Assembly: GCA_020226215.1 (NCBI GenBank)
Contig: CM035236.1
Location: forward strand, 49,971,057 to 50,035,056
Direction of reading: 5' to 3'
Origin: Sindora glabra
Taxonomy: Eukaryota; Streptophyta; Magnoliopsida; Fabales; Fabaceae
DNA: 64,000 nucleotides
Position numbers and translations under genes: made by a program. Position 1 is the first letter of the stretch, and every line of letters starts with the position of its first letter. The notes below the pieces were generated by a model that searched no databases, was not told the DNA's origin, and saw only the letters and a list, made by a program, of their open reading frames with translations. This document shows, one piece after another, positions 35,600-47,296 of the stretch.

Positions 35600-37229
35600 A
35601 AAAATAGAAAAGAGTGCTTAAAAATGACATTAAATGAATGGTTAGGAGTGGGAAATATGGATGGAGTAATTAAATGTAAATAAGGTAGGTTGTAATCAAT
35701 TATATAGTCATCTATCACCATTCGAATTGCATTTTAGACCTGCATAATTGACTATAGCCCAAGAAAGTGACTAATAAGCATAAGACTTAACTTGCATTTT
35801 TACCTAACTACCTTTATCTTTATAAGCTTTATTAACCTTATTAAAGCATCATTTTCCCTCTTTCATCAACACTTAACTTACTCCTCCTTTTTCAAACTCT
35901 CTCTTCTCTTTCTTTTTCAAGAATCCCCAATCAAGTAAAGCTAGGAGTAATTTCTTAATAAATTCTTCTTAAAACATGCTAAGGTTTTCTATTATAATTT
36001 TGTTAGTTTTCTTTGAAATTGGAAATATTTGTGCATTTAACTTAAAGGTGGATAAATAAGCCTTAACAAGAAATCTTTATGATTTTGGTCAATTAAAGCT
36101 AAAGGATGGGGAATCCAATTTCCTAAAATTTTGCTTATAATAAGTAAGTGAACAATTTAACTCTATTTACAAGATTTAGAATGAAGTTTTAAGTTTTCAA
36201 TAGATTATCTATAATGTGTGGTGATTTGTGAAATATGGTTAAGTTTTGATGTGAGAAATGAAATTTTACATATGTTGTTGATTTGATATAATTTAGTGAA
36301 GTAAAATTGAGTTAGGATTGAATTAAAGGTGAATGAATAGTATTTTGAGTTGAAAATCAACAATCCTAGGTTGTAATTAACTATAAGCCTTCGAGCTACC
36401 TTTTAGCTACTGATAGTTGACTAAAAGCACCAAAGTTACCCTTTAGATCCTAATAGTTGACTATATAATTGACTATTGACTAGTAGAACTATTTTTTGGA
36501 TTTTCATAATCCACTATACCTAGTTCAAATTGAGGTATTATGTTATACATGAAATTTAAGTGTATCCTAAGGCTTTTTAAAGCTAAAGTATGTTAATATC
36601 TGATACATAGGCATTAAATATGAGATTGATAATGATATAAAGAGACATAGTAAAGTATTAATGTGAAATTTAAGTTGAAATTTATGTTGTAACATTATTG
36701 ATTATAGGTGTGGCTATACTAATAGGTATTGTAATATTGTGTTGCTTATAATATATTGAATATTGACTTATTATTCACATAGATATTGTTCGATAGTATG
36801 AGTTAAAAAGTATGACCATGTAAAGAGGCATAGGAAAGTTGTATATTTAATTATGCATACATATAAAATATGAAATGAAATGGTATATGATAATGATATG
36901 ATGTGATTGTTTGCATCAACCTATCTTCATTGAATGACCATAGTATTAGAAGGCCATAAGGCATGAAAAGTGTTTGAAGCCTGTATATAACCATCGTTAC
37001 TAGATAGCTATAGTGTCAAAAGTATGTGGGGCTATTTTTACTAAAAGTTAATAGAATAGTGTCAAAAGCTAGTGAATAACTATCTTTACTAAGTTTTGGA
37101 GGTCTATAATGTCTACATTATTATTAAAATATACTATGATAAATTTAGATCCAGTGGCAAATTAAGAAATGGATGAAATTGATTAATCTTTGATTTGGTA
37201 ATTGTGTAATGTGTATGGTACATTGTAGG

Positions 37230-37283
<54 letters not shown>

Positions 37284-37860
37284 ATGTGTGATGTATGGCT
37301 CTAGAGAGAGGAGATGATTATATTGCCTTTATTGTTTGTTATATTCTATGAAGTTTAATAACTTAAGAAAATAAAAGGGTAAATCTAGTTAATAAGTTGA
37401 TACTTTCATTTAATTTTTATTTATTTTTAGATGTTCATACACTAAGTTTTAGTTTAACTTTTATATGTTTCTTTTATAGATTTCTTGAATGATTCTTCTC
37501 CACCCTTACAGCACTAGACCTAATAGAAAAATTAAGGTATATTAGGTAGCATATGACTTATTTGATTTAAGAAGTTAGGCCTTCATTATATGGAGTAAGA
37601 TAGGTAGGATAGTAATTATGGCTAGTCATGCTGGTCAATTCCTAAATTGTTAGGATAAAAGCTACCCTACTTTTTTTTGTAATCAAATTAAAAATGTTAT
37701 AAAAAATTGCTATATGTATTTTTCTTAATGTATAAGAATTGCTTTCAAACCCCAAGGTATATTCTAAAATGTTAGTATGAATATAAATTAGGCTAGTGGA
37801 AACTAGATAGCAAGACTCACACAAATTATGATCTGGATTAGGTCATGACAATGGAAATGA
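35600..37860 (+). mobile_element. LTR-like sequence in the Transposase_24 intron
   Basis: Non-coding text with repeated short words around ATTGACTATA (35740, 36420-36480), a TATA-like/CT-rich leader (TATAAGCTTT near 35820, then CTCTTCTCTTTCTTTTTC) and a late region ATTTCTTGAATGATTCTTCT at about 37480. These are in the order I associate with plus-oriented Del/Tekay-type LTRs. Boundaries and target duplicates were not found. Tentative. Confidence 0.35.
37233..37280. repeat. (TG)24 microsatellite
   Basis: Uninterrupted TG dinucleotides, followed by TTTATGTGTG. Perfect repeats of this length are usually polymorphic. Confidence 0.95.
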
Positions 37861-38138
37861 GTATTAAGGTTACTTACAAATACATCCTCCCAAATGACCT
37901 CCTTGATGTCATGTAGACTTGGCTCCATTTTCCTAATAATGATGGGCACCTTGGTGCCTATCAACATCACGATGTAGGTGTTAAATTATGTTGCACTAAG
38001 CCAATATGCATGACTTTTATTATTAAAATTTACTCTTAACCTTTCTCCTTTGGCATGCTTAAGGATCATGTTTGCCATAATTATAGGATTTCTAATGCCT
38101 TTTCTTTGGTTAGCACCTTTACTGGAACCAAAATCCAT

Positions 38139-39189
38139 GTCATTTCGTTTAAAAAGTTATAAAAAAAGCAACATAAACATTTAACTTGTATGTTAAGCAA
38201 TATTTAATAAGTTTCCAAGCATTTATATATGTAATAATTTAAATAACAAGAAATGATTGAAAATTAAATTATCACATTTGATTTGATCCAAGAATAAAAC
38301 TTTACCCACAATTAATTGAAATTGGTTCCTAACAAAGCTATATTAACATAGGGTTACTACAAAAATGTAACATTTAAGCAAAAATGACATTTTCCAAAAT
38401 AAGAGCATAAAATAAGATATGTATTTAGTTACATGACTCTCCATATTAAATAATGATTTTAAACCATGTTTATAATCATTAAAGAGTAATTTTAAAGTAC
38501 AAAAACAAAGGCTTTTAACAATATACAACAATGCTACAAATTTAGAGCATGCATAAATGAAGAGCAAAACATTGTATGAAAGAAGTTTATTTGTGATTAT
38601 AGAAACAAACATAAGGTATGCTATAAGAACACTTTTAACATTGATTATTAAAAGACAATTGATATTTATATATATCCATGATGGTTATAACTAAAATTAA
38701 TATTTAATATTCTATGTATAATTATAAAAATGCCACTCAGGGCAAACTTTCAATATCAATTATATATAGGATATGTCTAATGTTCATTACTAACTTTAAA
38801 TCTAATGATTTCTTTCTTTTTTTATGTTAGGTTTCTAATAATTGACATATTAAGTGATAATTTTATAACCATATCCATCTTATTAACAACTAACAAGAAA
38901 AAAAAACCATTTTCTAAATTAACTCTTCATCTTCTATTGGATGTTGTTCACTAATACCCAGCATTAAAAAGATAATATAGTTTTACAATGCTTGTTGTTA
39001 ACTAGATTTGATGTAAGAAGTTAATTGTATTTTTAAAAATGAAACCATATCATTATATTCAATGATTTTTACTTTAATCAACACTAATGCAATGATGTTG
39101 TATTACAATTCTATAGTAGTGATATGATAATATATGATGCAAATATGTATGGTTGTTATTGGTTTTTATGTTAGATATCATATGCTAAA
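38139..39189. other. AT-rich spacer, no recognisable gene
   Basis: Upstream of the Transposase_24 start. Contains CTATAGTAGTG at 39111-39121, which on minus reads CACTACTATAG. A single CACTA-like end without a partner is not enough to call an element. Confidence 0.4.
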
Positions 39190-40447
39190 TGTTGGGAAAT
39201 TTGAGATCACATTATATACAAACACATTGAAAATTTAAAATTTTAATTAATTCAATTTTCCTTTTTTGTGGATCATTCATGCAATTAACTTAATTCATTA
39301 ATATAAATTAAGAAAATGATATTTATCTTTCCCAATTGTATATGTTTTAGAACTTAATCGAGAGATCCAAACATGCCTACTCTAAGTTTAATCCACTAGA
39401 TTGGCTTCCACTCCACCTCTTAATGTGAGCAATGGTGCATAATGGCTATTTTAGAGGAAAAAAAAGTAGAAGATATGATAATTTTTCGTAATTAGCTCAA
39501 CACGAGCACATATGTATTGGTGGCTAATGGCTACAACTTTTGTAGTCTCCATTATTAATATCTTATTATGATTATTCTTTACAACTCTTGTAGATATACT
39601 TTTATAGCTATCTTATTACTTGCCTATTAATTAGGCTTCTACTAGAATCCTATTAAGATTTCTAGGAATCCTAGTAAAAAATAAAAATAAAATCTTAAAA
39701 ATTATCCAATAAATAAATGATTTATTTATTTCTAAAATATTTTTTGATGAAATAAATAAATAAATTCTTTTTTTATTATTTACTTCCATGAAGTATTATC
39801 CTAATAAAATAAATAAATAAACAAAGTATTTATTTATTTTTATTTCATTTCTCCCCTCAACTATCTTGTAATTGAATTATTAATTATCTCATAATTAAAT
39901 TAGTTCTCTCTAAGTTAAATAAATGTAGATACATCCAATTTTATAAGTGTAACCCCTTAAAGTTCATTATTAAAATAGTAGTGGTTCGTGATTAAATTAA
40001 ACTTTTCTAATTTAATATTTAGAATCAATCTTATTAATTCTAAATCTTAAGATTCACAATTAATGTTTAGTAATATGTCATGAACTAGTTAACGTGGATT
40101 GCAAATATGAATCTTTTAAGTTGCAATTACCATATAGTATTAATCCTTTCATTATATAATGTCCTAATTAAACTTAGAGTTTGGTGTATTAGTCAAAACC
40201 TTAGTCATTCCACTACTATGTATTTGGTTCAAAATTCATGACTTATTATGTGAAGCTTAGAAAACTTTCTTTTTGATTTCACCTTAAATTGGCTAAGGAT
40301 TTTCAAGTTATGATTCAAAAGATATCATAAGACATCCTTTTCTTTTTATTAAAAGTGATAAATTCCTTATTGACATTCATAAATCTTCATATATAATAAT
40401 GTTACACTTAATAGATATCCTTTGGATGACTTATAGGAGTTAGAACA

Positions 40448-43198
40448 CACTATAATAAATTAACACTTATGCCACGAATTATGCCACGCAAATTTAAAAA
40501 TCGTGGCAATTTTACCATTTGCCACGGGAATAAAAAAATTCAAATAAATATCCAAAAAATTAAAAAATTTATGTCATGAGAAAACTTTACCTATGGTAAA
40601 ATATTACTTATGCCACAAACAAAGCTACAAAAACACAATTTCCGTGACAAAGATCACTTGTGCTACAAAAATTTTTTATCCATAGTAAAATATCACTTGT
40701 GCCATAAAACTAAGTTACAGAAACGTATTCTTCGTGGCAAAGTATTACTTATGCTATGAAAAAACTTTATTCATGGTAAAATATTACTTGTACTACAAAT
40801 TAAGTTATGAGAACATATTCTGTATTACAAAGTGCCACTTGTACTATAAATTAAGTTACAAGTATGTATTTCTTGTGATAAAGTATCACTTATTCTATCA
40901 TATAGGTAAAAAAAAATTATCTATAACAAAGTATTACTTATGTCATGAATTAATTTTATGAATAAAATCATAGTAAAATATATCATTTTTGGTAACTATA
41001 TATAAAAAAATTATTTATAATATATGCAATATGCTGCAACATGATAGACAATAAAAAGATATAAATATTTATATATTATGGATGTTTAGCAAATAACTAA
41101 TTCATCAATTAATCAACTGATTAACCTTATCAATCAAAATAAAAGAGCTATAGAACTTAATATTTTTAATTAGCTGATTTATAAAATATATGTAAAAAGA
41201 TAGAATTACCCATAAATTATATAGTTATGTACTTTTATTATTTCTCTTAAAATAATTGAAATAGGAGTTAAATCCCAAACCTTAAAATATATAAGAAAGA
41301 ATTCAATTGTTAAGCTCCTAAGCATTTTTATTTACATATGTACCAAATTTAATATTTATTAGAATATAACTATTTTTCTGAAATAATAAATAATTATTTA
41401 ACTTTCCATCAATTAAATTTATAAAATAAAATTAATATACATCAATAAAATAAATATTATAATATATTAAAGATTGTATAAAATTTTTATTTAAAGAATT
41501 TAAAATATCAATTAAATAAAAAAATAATTCAAGGTATATAATATTATCAAAATTTATTTTTTATTGCATCACAATATTCTTAAAAAATGTGTTAACAAAA
41601 AGATATATATATTATGAAAATACTAAAATTATTATATTATATATAAATAGTATAATTTTTGAGATAAGTTATAACAAATTTTATTACAGAAATATGTAAT
41701 AATAAATTTTACATTCATTACTGTAATATTAACAAAATTTTTATTAAAAAATTGAAAATAATAGTTATGTAAAATTATGTATAATTTAACAATAATAAAA
41801 TTATTATATTAAAAAATTTTAAGCAAATTATATTTAAGGGATGATATATATAAAATGGTCTAAATTTTCATTTTCATCTTTTATTAATTTTAATTGTATT
41901 AATTTCATTTCTCACATATATTTTGTAATAATTTCTTTCCTCCTAAATAAGAATTTAATTAATTTAGTTTATTTATTTATAATTTTATTAATAGGTTAAA
42001 TACTTTATAAATGGAAGAATAAAAATTAAATATAAATAACATATGAGAGAAGAAATTAACATAAAAAATCTATGAAGATTTGAATGATTTAACTTATATT
42101 TGCGAATAAAAAAGATATGTATTATTAATAAAAATTAAAAGTCAATAATTTATAATAATTTTAATTTTAATTTTAATTTATAATTAAAATTTAAATATAC
42201 ATAATAGTTCAAAGTTGTGATTTGTATGGATATTTATTTCATATAATTTAACCTTTATTGAAGGAGTTTTAGAAAATAAAAAAAATTGCTTCAAAGATGT
42301 AAAAAATTTACTTTTATTTTGTAATAATTCAATTAATAATATTTAATGAAAATATTAATAAAAGGATAAAATTAACTAATTAATTATTTATGAGAGATAA
42401 ATTTAATATAAGATATTTGTAAAGGATAAATTTGATATAAGCAAAATTAGTAACAAAATAAATAAAAATTTAGTTTATAAAAAATTAATTTTTAAAATAA
42501 AATCATAAAGTATTTTAGTATTAGTGTATTTGTATTATACGTATTTATGTAATATTTATTATTATATAATTAGTGTCATATAAGTGTAATTTTATTTGTG
42601 AAGTCAATTAATCAATTAAAACTTTATATAAAATATATTGTATTATATTATTAAAGAAGTAAAGTAGCGCAATGGTAAGGCATGGCATTCATCAGTTTAG
42701 AGATTCAGGTTCGATTCCCGATAAATATAGTTTGTAATTTCTAGATATATAGAGTTTCAATAATTTATCATAACTAGATATGGGTTAAAAATATTAATAG
42801 ATTTCAACGGATGTACAAAAAAAATGATAAGATAACACTTAATTAAATTAGATAGATAATTGATTTAATTTAAATATATAAAATTTTTTTAGCTAATTAG
42901 ATTAATTTTTATAATTATTTTATTTTATTTTTTGCTACAATTTTATTCGTGGTAATATGAGTTACTAGCCATAAATATGCTTTTCTTGCCACATTTGTAC
43001 TCATAGCCACAACTAAACTCGTGGCAAAAAAATTATTTATGCCACAGGACTTTTTTTCTCATAACAATTTCCTTGCTACGCTTACTTGTACCACGGCACC
43101 ATTTAACCAATATTTCCATAACTAAATAGCATAGCCACGGAAATTTTAATCTTGTGCCATAATTTTAACTGTGGCACTAGTGTTAATTTGTTGTAGTG
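40448..43198. mobile_element. Non-autonomous CACTA (En/Spm) element with 3-bp target duplication
   Basis: Left end CACTATAATAAATTAACAC; right end read inward CACTACAACAAATTAACAC. ACA flanks both sides (40445-40447 and 43199-43201). Subterminal repeats of GCCACG/GCCACA type are dense in both ends (about 40470-40960 and 42935-43180), as in CACTA elements where they bind transposase. Total length is 2751 bp. The interior is extremely AT-rich with no transposase; it holds a tRNA-like sequence at 42654. It needs a transposase from elsewhere. Confidence 0.9.
42654..42825 (+). mobile_element. tRNA-derived SINE-like sequence or tRNA relic
   Basis: An A-box-like TAGCGCAATGG (42665-42675) and a B-box GGTTCGATTCC (42709-42719) are spaced as in tRNAs and tRNA-derived SINE heads. 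T-stem pairing is partial (TCAGG with CCCGA). D and anticodon stems do not fold cleanly, and no acceptor stem forms, so it is not a working tRNA. An A-run follows at 42817-42824, compatible with a SINE tail. It sits inside the CACTA element. Confidence 0.5.
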
Positions 43199-43715
43199 AC
43201 AATATTAAGGTATAACATTTCATATGTAAGATTGCCATGATATTCTAGGTCAAATGATCAACTCTATACCATTGCAACATAAGAATTCTAATTCGACTTA
43301 TCAACATAGGAATTCTTAAATGGGCTAATTCAGTGAATCATTCATCTAATAAGATTTATGTATATGTACTAGTGTCATTACATTGATATCCTTGAAATGA
43401 GACATCTTCCCACTTGAGCATGCATTATTTATAGTAGTTTATCTGAGTCATTAGTATTCATTGCTAATAACTTTATGACTAGGACTATTTTAAGATCTAG
43501 GCTTGTAAGGAATACGTTTCATAATTGTCATCTTAATGCATGACCATATTCCATAAACCATCTTGATTTTTGGACTTCGTCAAACATAAATAATAATAAA
43601 ATATTGATAAAGAAAAATAAATTCCTTTTTCTTCTTAATTAATTAAATGAAAAAGTTTACAAAAAGTATCCTACTACATCACATGTAATTGGTTTGTAGG
43701 GCATAACTCTAACCA

Positions 43716-44950
43716 AAGATAGAACAAGGATAGTTTTATAAATTATCTTGTTAGAGTCTTAGAGATATTAAGCCATTTTAGGGCTTTCTATGAATAGCTT
43801 AACTTTTAGGATGATTTGGTTCTTAAAATTTCTTAAAATTTAGGAATCATATTAAAATAAAATATATTAAAGTATATAGTTTCCAATTTTGGTGCCTAAA
43901 TTTCTGTAAAATATATTTAAACTACTTTCTAAGGAAAAAAGTTCTATTAAACTATTTGTACATTTCAGTAACAAATTGTAAATTTTTAATCAATTAGGCT
44001 AATATAAATTAGAGATAACTTCCAGTGTCTACTATATTCATATTTTTTCATTCTTGAGAACCATTGAAAGAATACTTTTACCTAATGAGCATTTAAGATT
44101 TTTTTTTTCCTTAAAACTTCTTCTTTTTGTAAAATATATAACTTAAATATATAATGCATTACTGGAAAAGTTTCAAGCATATCATTTTTTATGAAAAATA
44201 AAGAAGGCATCCATAAATATGTTTTAAAAAGAACCTATCTCCTTCCAAATTAATCTTTCTCTTGTATATCTAAAAATTGTGCAAAACTTATTTATGGTTA
44301 TTTTTGCAAGAATGAAAAAAATTAATGGATATTTTATTTTTCTATTTGAAGTTTTTCATTCCATTTATTAAAAAATTACATGCTTTGCTAATAGATGACA
44401 TGATCAGATTATATAATCATTATCATCTTTTTATATCTAAAAAATTTGGATAAATGGCCATTTTAAATAAAGATTTATAATTCATATATTTGCAAATAAG
44501 GGAATTATAAACTTTAAGTATGAACTAATGCATTCACATGATGAAATCGATAGTTGGTTTTATCTTAAAAGTGTGTTGCAACACTCGTAAGAACCTAAGA
44601 TTTGTATAATGTCAAAGGAGAGAGCAATACCAAGTCTAATGACTAACCAAACTATTGTTAATAATTGGAATATGATGCTTTATATTTTTGTCCATGTGTT
44701 TATCAACTATTGCATTTACATACAATCTACTAAGTTCTAGTTTTCAATGTAATTTTGGTTTTAGAAATATAATTATTTAATGTTTCTACATAATTCATGT
44801 TTTTTATTCATAATTTTAGCAATTCTAATTTTTTAGATATTTCTTGCATCATTTTGTTTAACCTCAATTTGAATAACTACTGGATATGTGATAGATCTAA
44901 AAGATAAATCTTTCAGACATATGACAAGTGAAGTTAGTTTTCTACAAATT
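43716..44950. other. AT-rich spacer, possibly decayed 5' exons of the GH31 fragment
   Basis: No confident matches. The expected upstream GH31 exons, including the catalytic nucleophile region, could not be recognised. Confidence 0.35.
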
Positions 44951-46376
44951 AAGCTCTATTTTATGTTGGTTAGGTTATATTTTAATAATTTTGTTATCTC
45001 CAAAGGTATACTACAACATGGATAGGAGATAATCTTTCAAATTGGGAACACTTTCATATGATTATCCCTATGGTACTTTAGTTAGTAAGAATATAAGAAG
45101 TATATACTAAGTCCTTTCAAAAACATTAGCAGTGAAGAATTATATAGCAGGATGAGATTAATAGTTGTCACCGATTATTCTTCATCTTGAATTTAGCATA
45201 ATTGTTTCCTTTTATTAAGAACTATTTATAGTAAAATCTAGTTTATAAATAGAGATTGTTTAGCATTTTTATGATAATTTTATTCAGCACTTAATAAAAG
45301 GGTATCATGAAGGTTAAATTTTCATATTCTAATATATCAAATATAACTCATTCATAATCATAATTTATATTCCTTATATTTAAGGACTCAAAGTCAACCA
45401 CTTTTTAGACTTGATATTGGCGAGTAATGGTGTTATGTTTCTATTTTGCTAAGGGCATTTTGAAACTAATACCATTGATTATGAGCCTTGTCTTTTAGGG
45501 AAGAGGTTTGCTCTTCTTTGGTAGTAAAATGATAGTCATTATGAAAAAATTCATCTTTTTGTGCATGAACTTTGCACTATGTAGAAAGATAGTTATTATA
45601 ACCATAACTATGTCATAAATATTTTGGAAGTTTTATGTGAATTGTTTAATACTTAACGCAACCATCCTCCTTTATTTCATGTTCTTCATATTAATTATGA
45701 TGTTATAAGTATTTGTAGCCTTAGGGCTTAGATAAGGTTCTTTAGATATGAAAATTAATACTTGGTTCCAATTGAAATTTGATAGAAAACTTTATATGAG
45801 ATCTTCCTATACAAATTGAATTGAATTTTCTAAATTTATATTTTGATCAACATTATACTAAGTAAGAGGTTGGATAAGTTGGAAAGTACTTTGCTAAAGG
45901 GAATCTAGTTGAGTTTTGCCTTTTATGATGCACATCTAGTATCTTTCTACCTCTTAGTTGTTTCACTTGTTTCAATTGTATTGTTGTTTAATCTTTGTTT
46001 ATGTTTTAGGTTTTCTTTTTCTCTTTTATTCTATAAGGAATTCCAAGGTTTATTAGCTTTATATTTAAAAGGTAATTCAATTATCCCTATTGGTACCTTT
46101 ATTTAGCATGTTGTTGAAGCCACCTTGTCAAATGACTTAACACTTCTTGTGGCTTTAGATGAACATGGTATGAATCTTCCTAGGGTTCTTACTAAAAACA
46201 TTTCAACAAGGCTTTATGATCCACTAATTAAATAATTAAAATTTTGCTTTGGCAATTATGTGAATAAAATCTAATAATTGATAGGAAAAACTAAAGATAT
46301 TATATTTGAGGATGATGGTGATTGATATGGATTTAATAAAGTTAAATATTTATTAACACATAATCTTATATCTTAA
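44951..46376 (+). pseudogene. HGL1-like: GH31 alpha-glucosidase (HGL1-like) gene fragment with introns
   Basis: Exon pieces match plant GH31 enzymes of the heteroglycan-glucosidase kind, which hydrolyse alpha-glucans. Piece a (44951-45090): TTTWIGDNLSNWEHFHMIIP, which includes the GDN motif carrying the acid/base Asp. Piece b (about 45424-45515): GVMFLFC, stop, GHFETNTIDYEPCLLGKR. Piece c (45867-45938): RLDKLESTLLKGI, stop, LSFAFYDAH, then a GT donor. Piece d (46038-46167): LLALYLKGNSIIPIGTFI, stop, HVVEATLSNDLTLLVALDEH. Piece e (46285-46376): KTKDIIFEDDGD, stop, YGFNKVKYLLT. The d-e junction splices exactly in frame across a GT-AG intron (46168-46284). In-frame stops replace conserved Trp, Gln and Gly codons. 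Both ends of the gene are missing, so it is dead. Introns show it is not a processed copy. Confidence 0.8.
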
Positions 46377-46979
46377 GATTCTGATATAAGAAATTGAATG
46401 GTCATATTTATGGAAAATGAGAGAAATTGATTGTTGCATGTAATTTGGAGTCGAAGTCATTTGATTTTTTATGTATAGTAATGTTATGATAGCTCAAGAA
46501 TGTTCATTTCTCCTATGTTATTCATTTAGAAAATTTAGGAACAAAAAATGAATTTAAATGCATATTGCTCAAATACAGACATGATATGATACTTGCATAC
46601 ATGCTTTTAAACTCAAAAGGTGGACAAATGTATGATTTTACAGGTAATAATTAGTCAATATGGCTTTTATAATTACTTAGTATTGATTATTATTAACTAT
46701 TGGCTAGTTTTTATAGCATTGCATCAAAATTAAAATTTGTGGTTAGAGCAATCATTTTTGTTTCTTTGGGTTTTTCAATGACTTATGAATAAAAACAAGT
46801 CCTTATATTGTTGCTTTTCAAATTAATTATTAGATACTTATAATACTTTTATGCTACAATTAATTTTTTATCTTCTTTTTATAGTGTTAACTTTATTACA
46901 ACAATTTGTGAGCTGATTTTATAATTTTTATAGATTTTTCAAGTGTTAGATAATTTTAAATTTTTTTTAAAAATTTAAT
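46377..46979. other. AT-rich spacer after the GH31 fragment
   Basis: Later GH31 exons are not recognised here. No other gene seen. Confidence 0.35.
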
Positions 46980-47165
46980 AGGCTTTTTCATGGAAAAATC
47001 CATGGGAAATATTTTTTTTTAATTTTCACTATTTTGATATGGCTAAATCTATAAGAAATTTTATGAGAAATAGCCTTGTGCTCTAATTTCCAATGGATTT
47101 TTTCAATGGGAAGTTCCATAGAAAAGCAAAAATTTATGGGAAATCCTTGAGAAAGGTACCGTAAA
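46980..47165. repeat. Cluster of ATGGGAAAT-type short repeats
   Basis: Within 190 bp the words CATGGAAAAATCCATGGGAAAT, ATGAGAAAT, AATGGGAAGTTCCAT and TATGGGAAATCC recur, partly as inverted pairs. They resemble the subterminal repeat regions of DNA transposons, but no terminus or target duplication was found. Confidence 0.35.
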
Positions 47166-47296
47166 TGTTTCCTAAAATCCAAAATATTCTTATGGTAAAT
47201 TATATTAAAACATATTAACTTTAAAAAAATACCTCTATTTGCTATTAAAATAGTTTATTGATAAGTAAAATATTTTCATATTTAGTTTCCCTTATA

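Larger units (their letters stand above)
34256..38138 (-). pseudogene. Transposase_24 (En/Spm-associated) gene, two exons, broken
   Basis: Exon 1 (38138-37878) starts MDFGSSKGANQRKG and includes IMANMILKHAKGERLRVNFN and LIGTKVPIIIRKMEPSLHDI, then a GTAAGT donor. Exon 2 starts at 35234 after TTGTAG and includes WKNFKYNLAKDSISDKRKGD-type text, IDPKTWAKFVEIC, INTYKHRLS (about 34900) and EFHPERIIDILTIALGTQEH (about 34575-34515). It ends with a stop at 34258-34256. This order matches plant Transposase_24 proteins linked to CACTA/En/Spm elements. Stops occur in both exons (one after HAYWLSAT in exon 1). The 2.6-kb intron is probably enlarged by an LTR (35600-37860). Element ends were not identified. 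Confidence 0.7.
39190..43715 (-). mobile_element. Copia LTR (solo), split by a CACTA element
   Basis: Plus-strand start TGTTGGGAAATTTG and end GGGCATAACTCTAACCA, matching the end style of the solo LTR at 6731-8108 (GGGCATATACACTAACA). Without the CACTA element and its duplicate it is about 1.77 kb. No coding sequence and no internal region on either side. The flanks CTAAA and AAGAT do not match, so the ends are either slightly misplaced or the element lost its duplication. Confidence 0.65.

Noticed and set aside
39111..39121. CACTACTATAG terminus on minus as the end of an autonomous En/Spm element around the Transposase_24 pseudogene
   Set aside because: No matching second terminus, subterminal repeats or 3-bp duplicate found on the far side.
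42654..42730. Functional tRNA gene
   Set aside because: A- and B-boxes are present but acceptor, D and anticodon stems do not form.
39185..43720. 5-bp target duplication for the LTR 39190-43715
   Set aside because: CTAAA and AAGAT do not match, and shifting the ends by one or two bases gives no match either.
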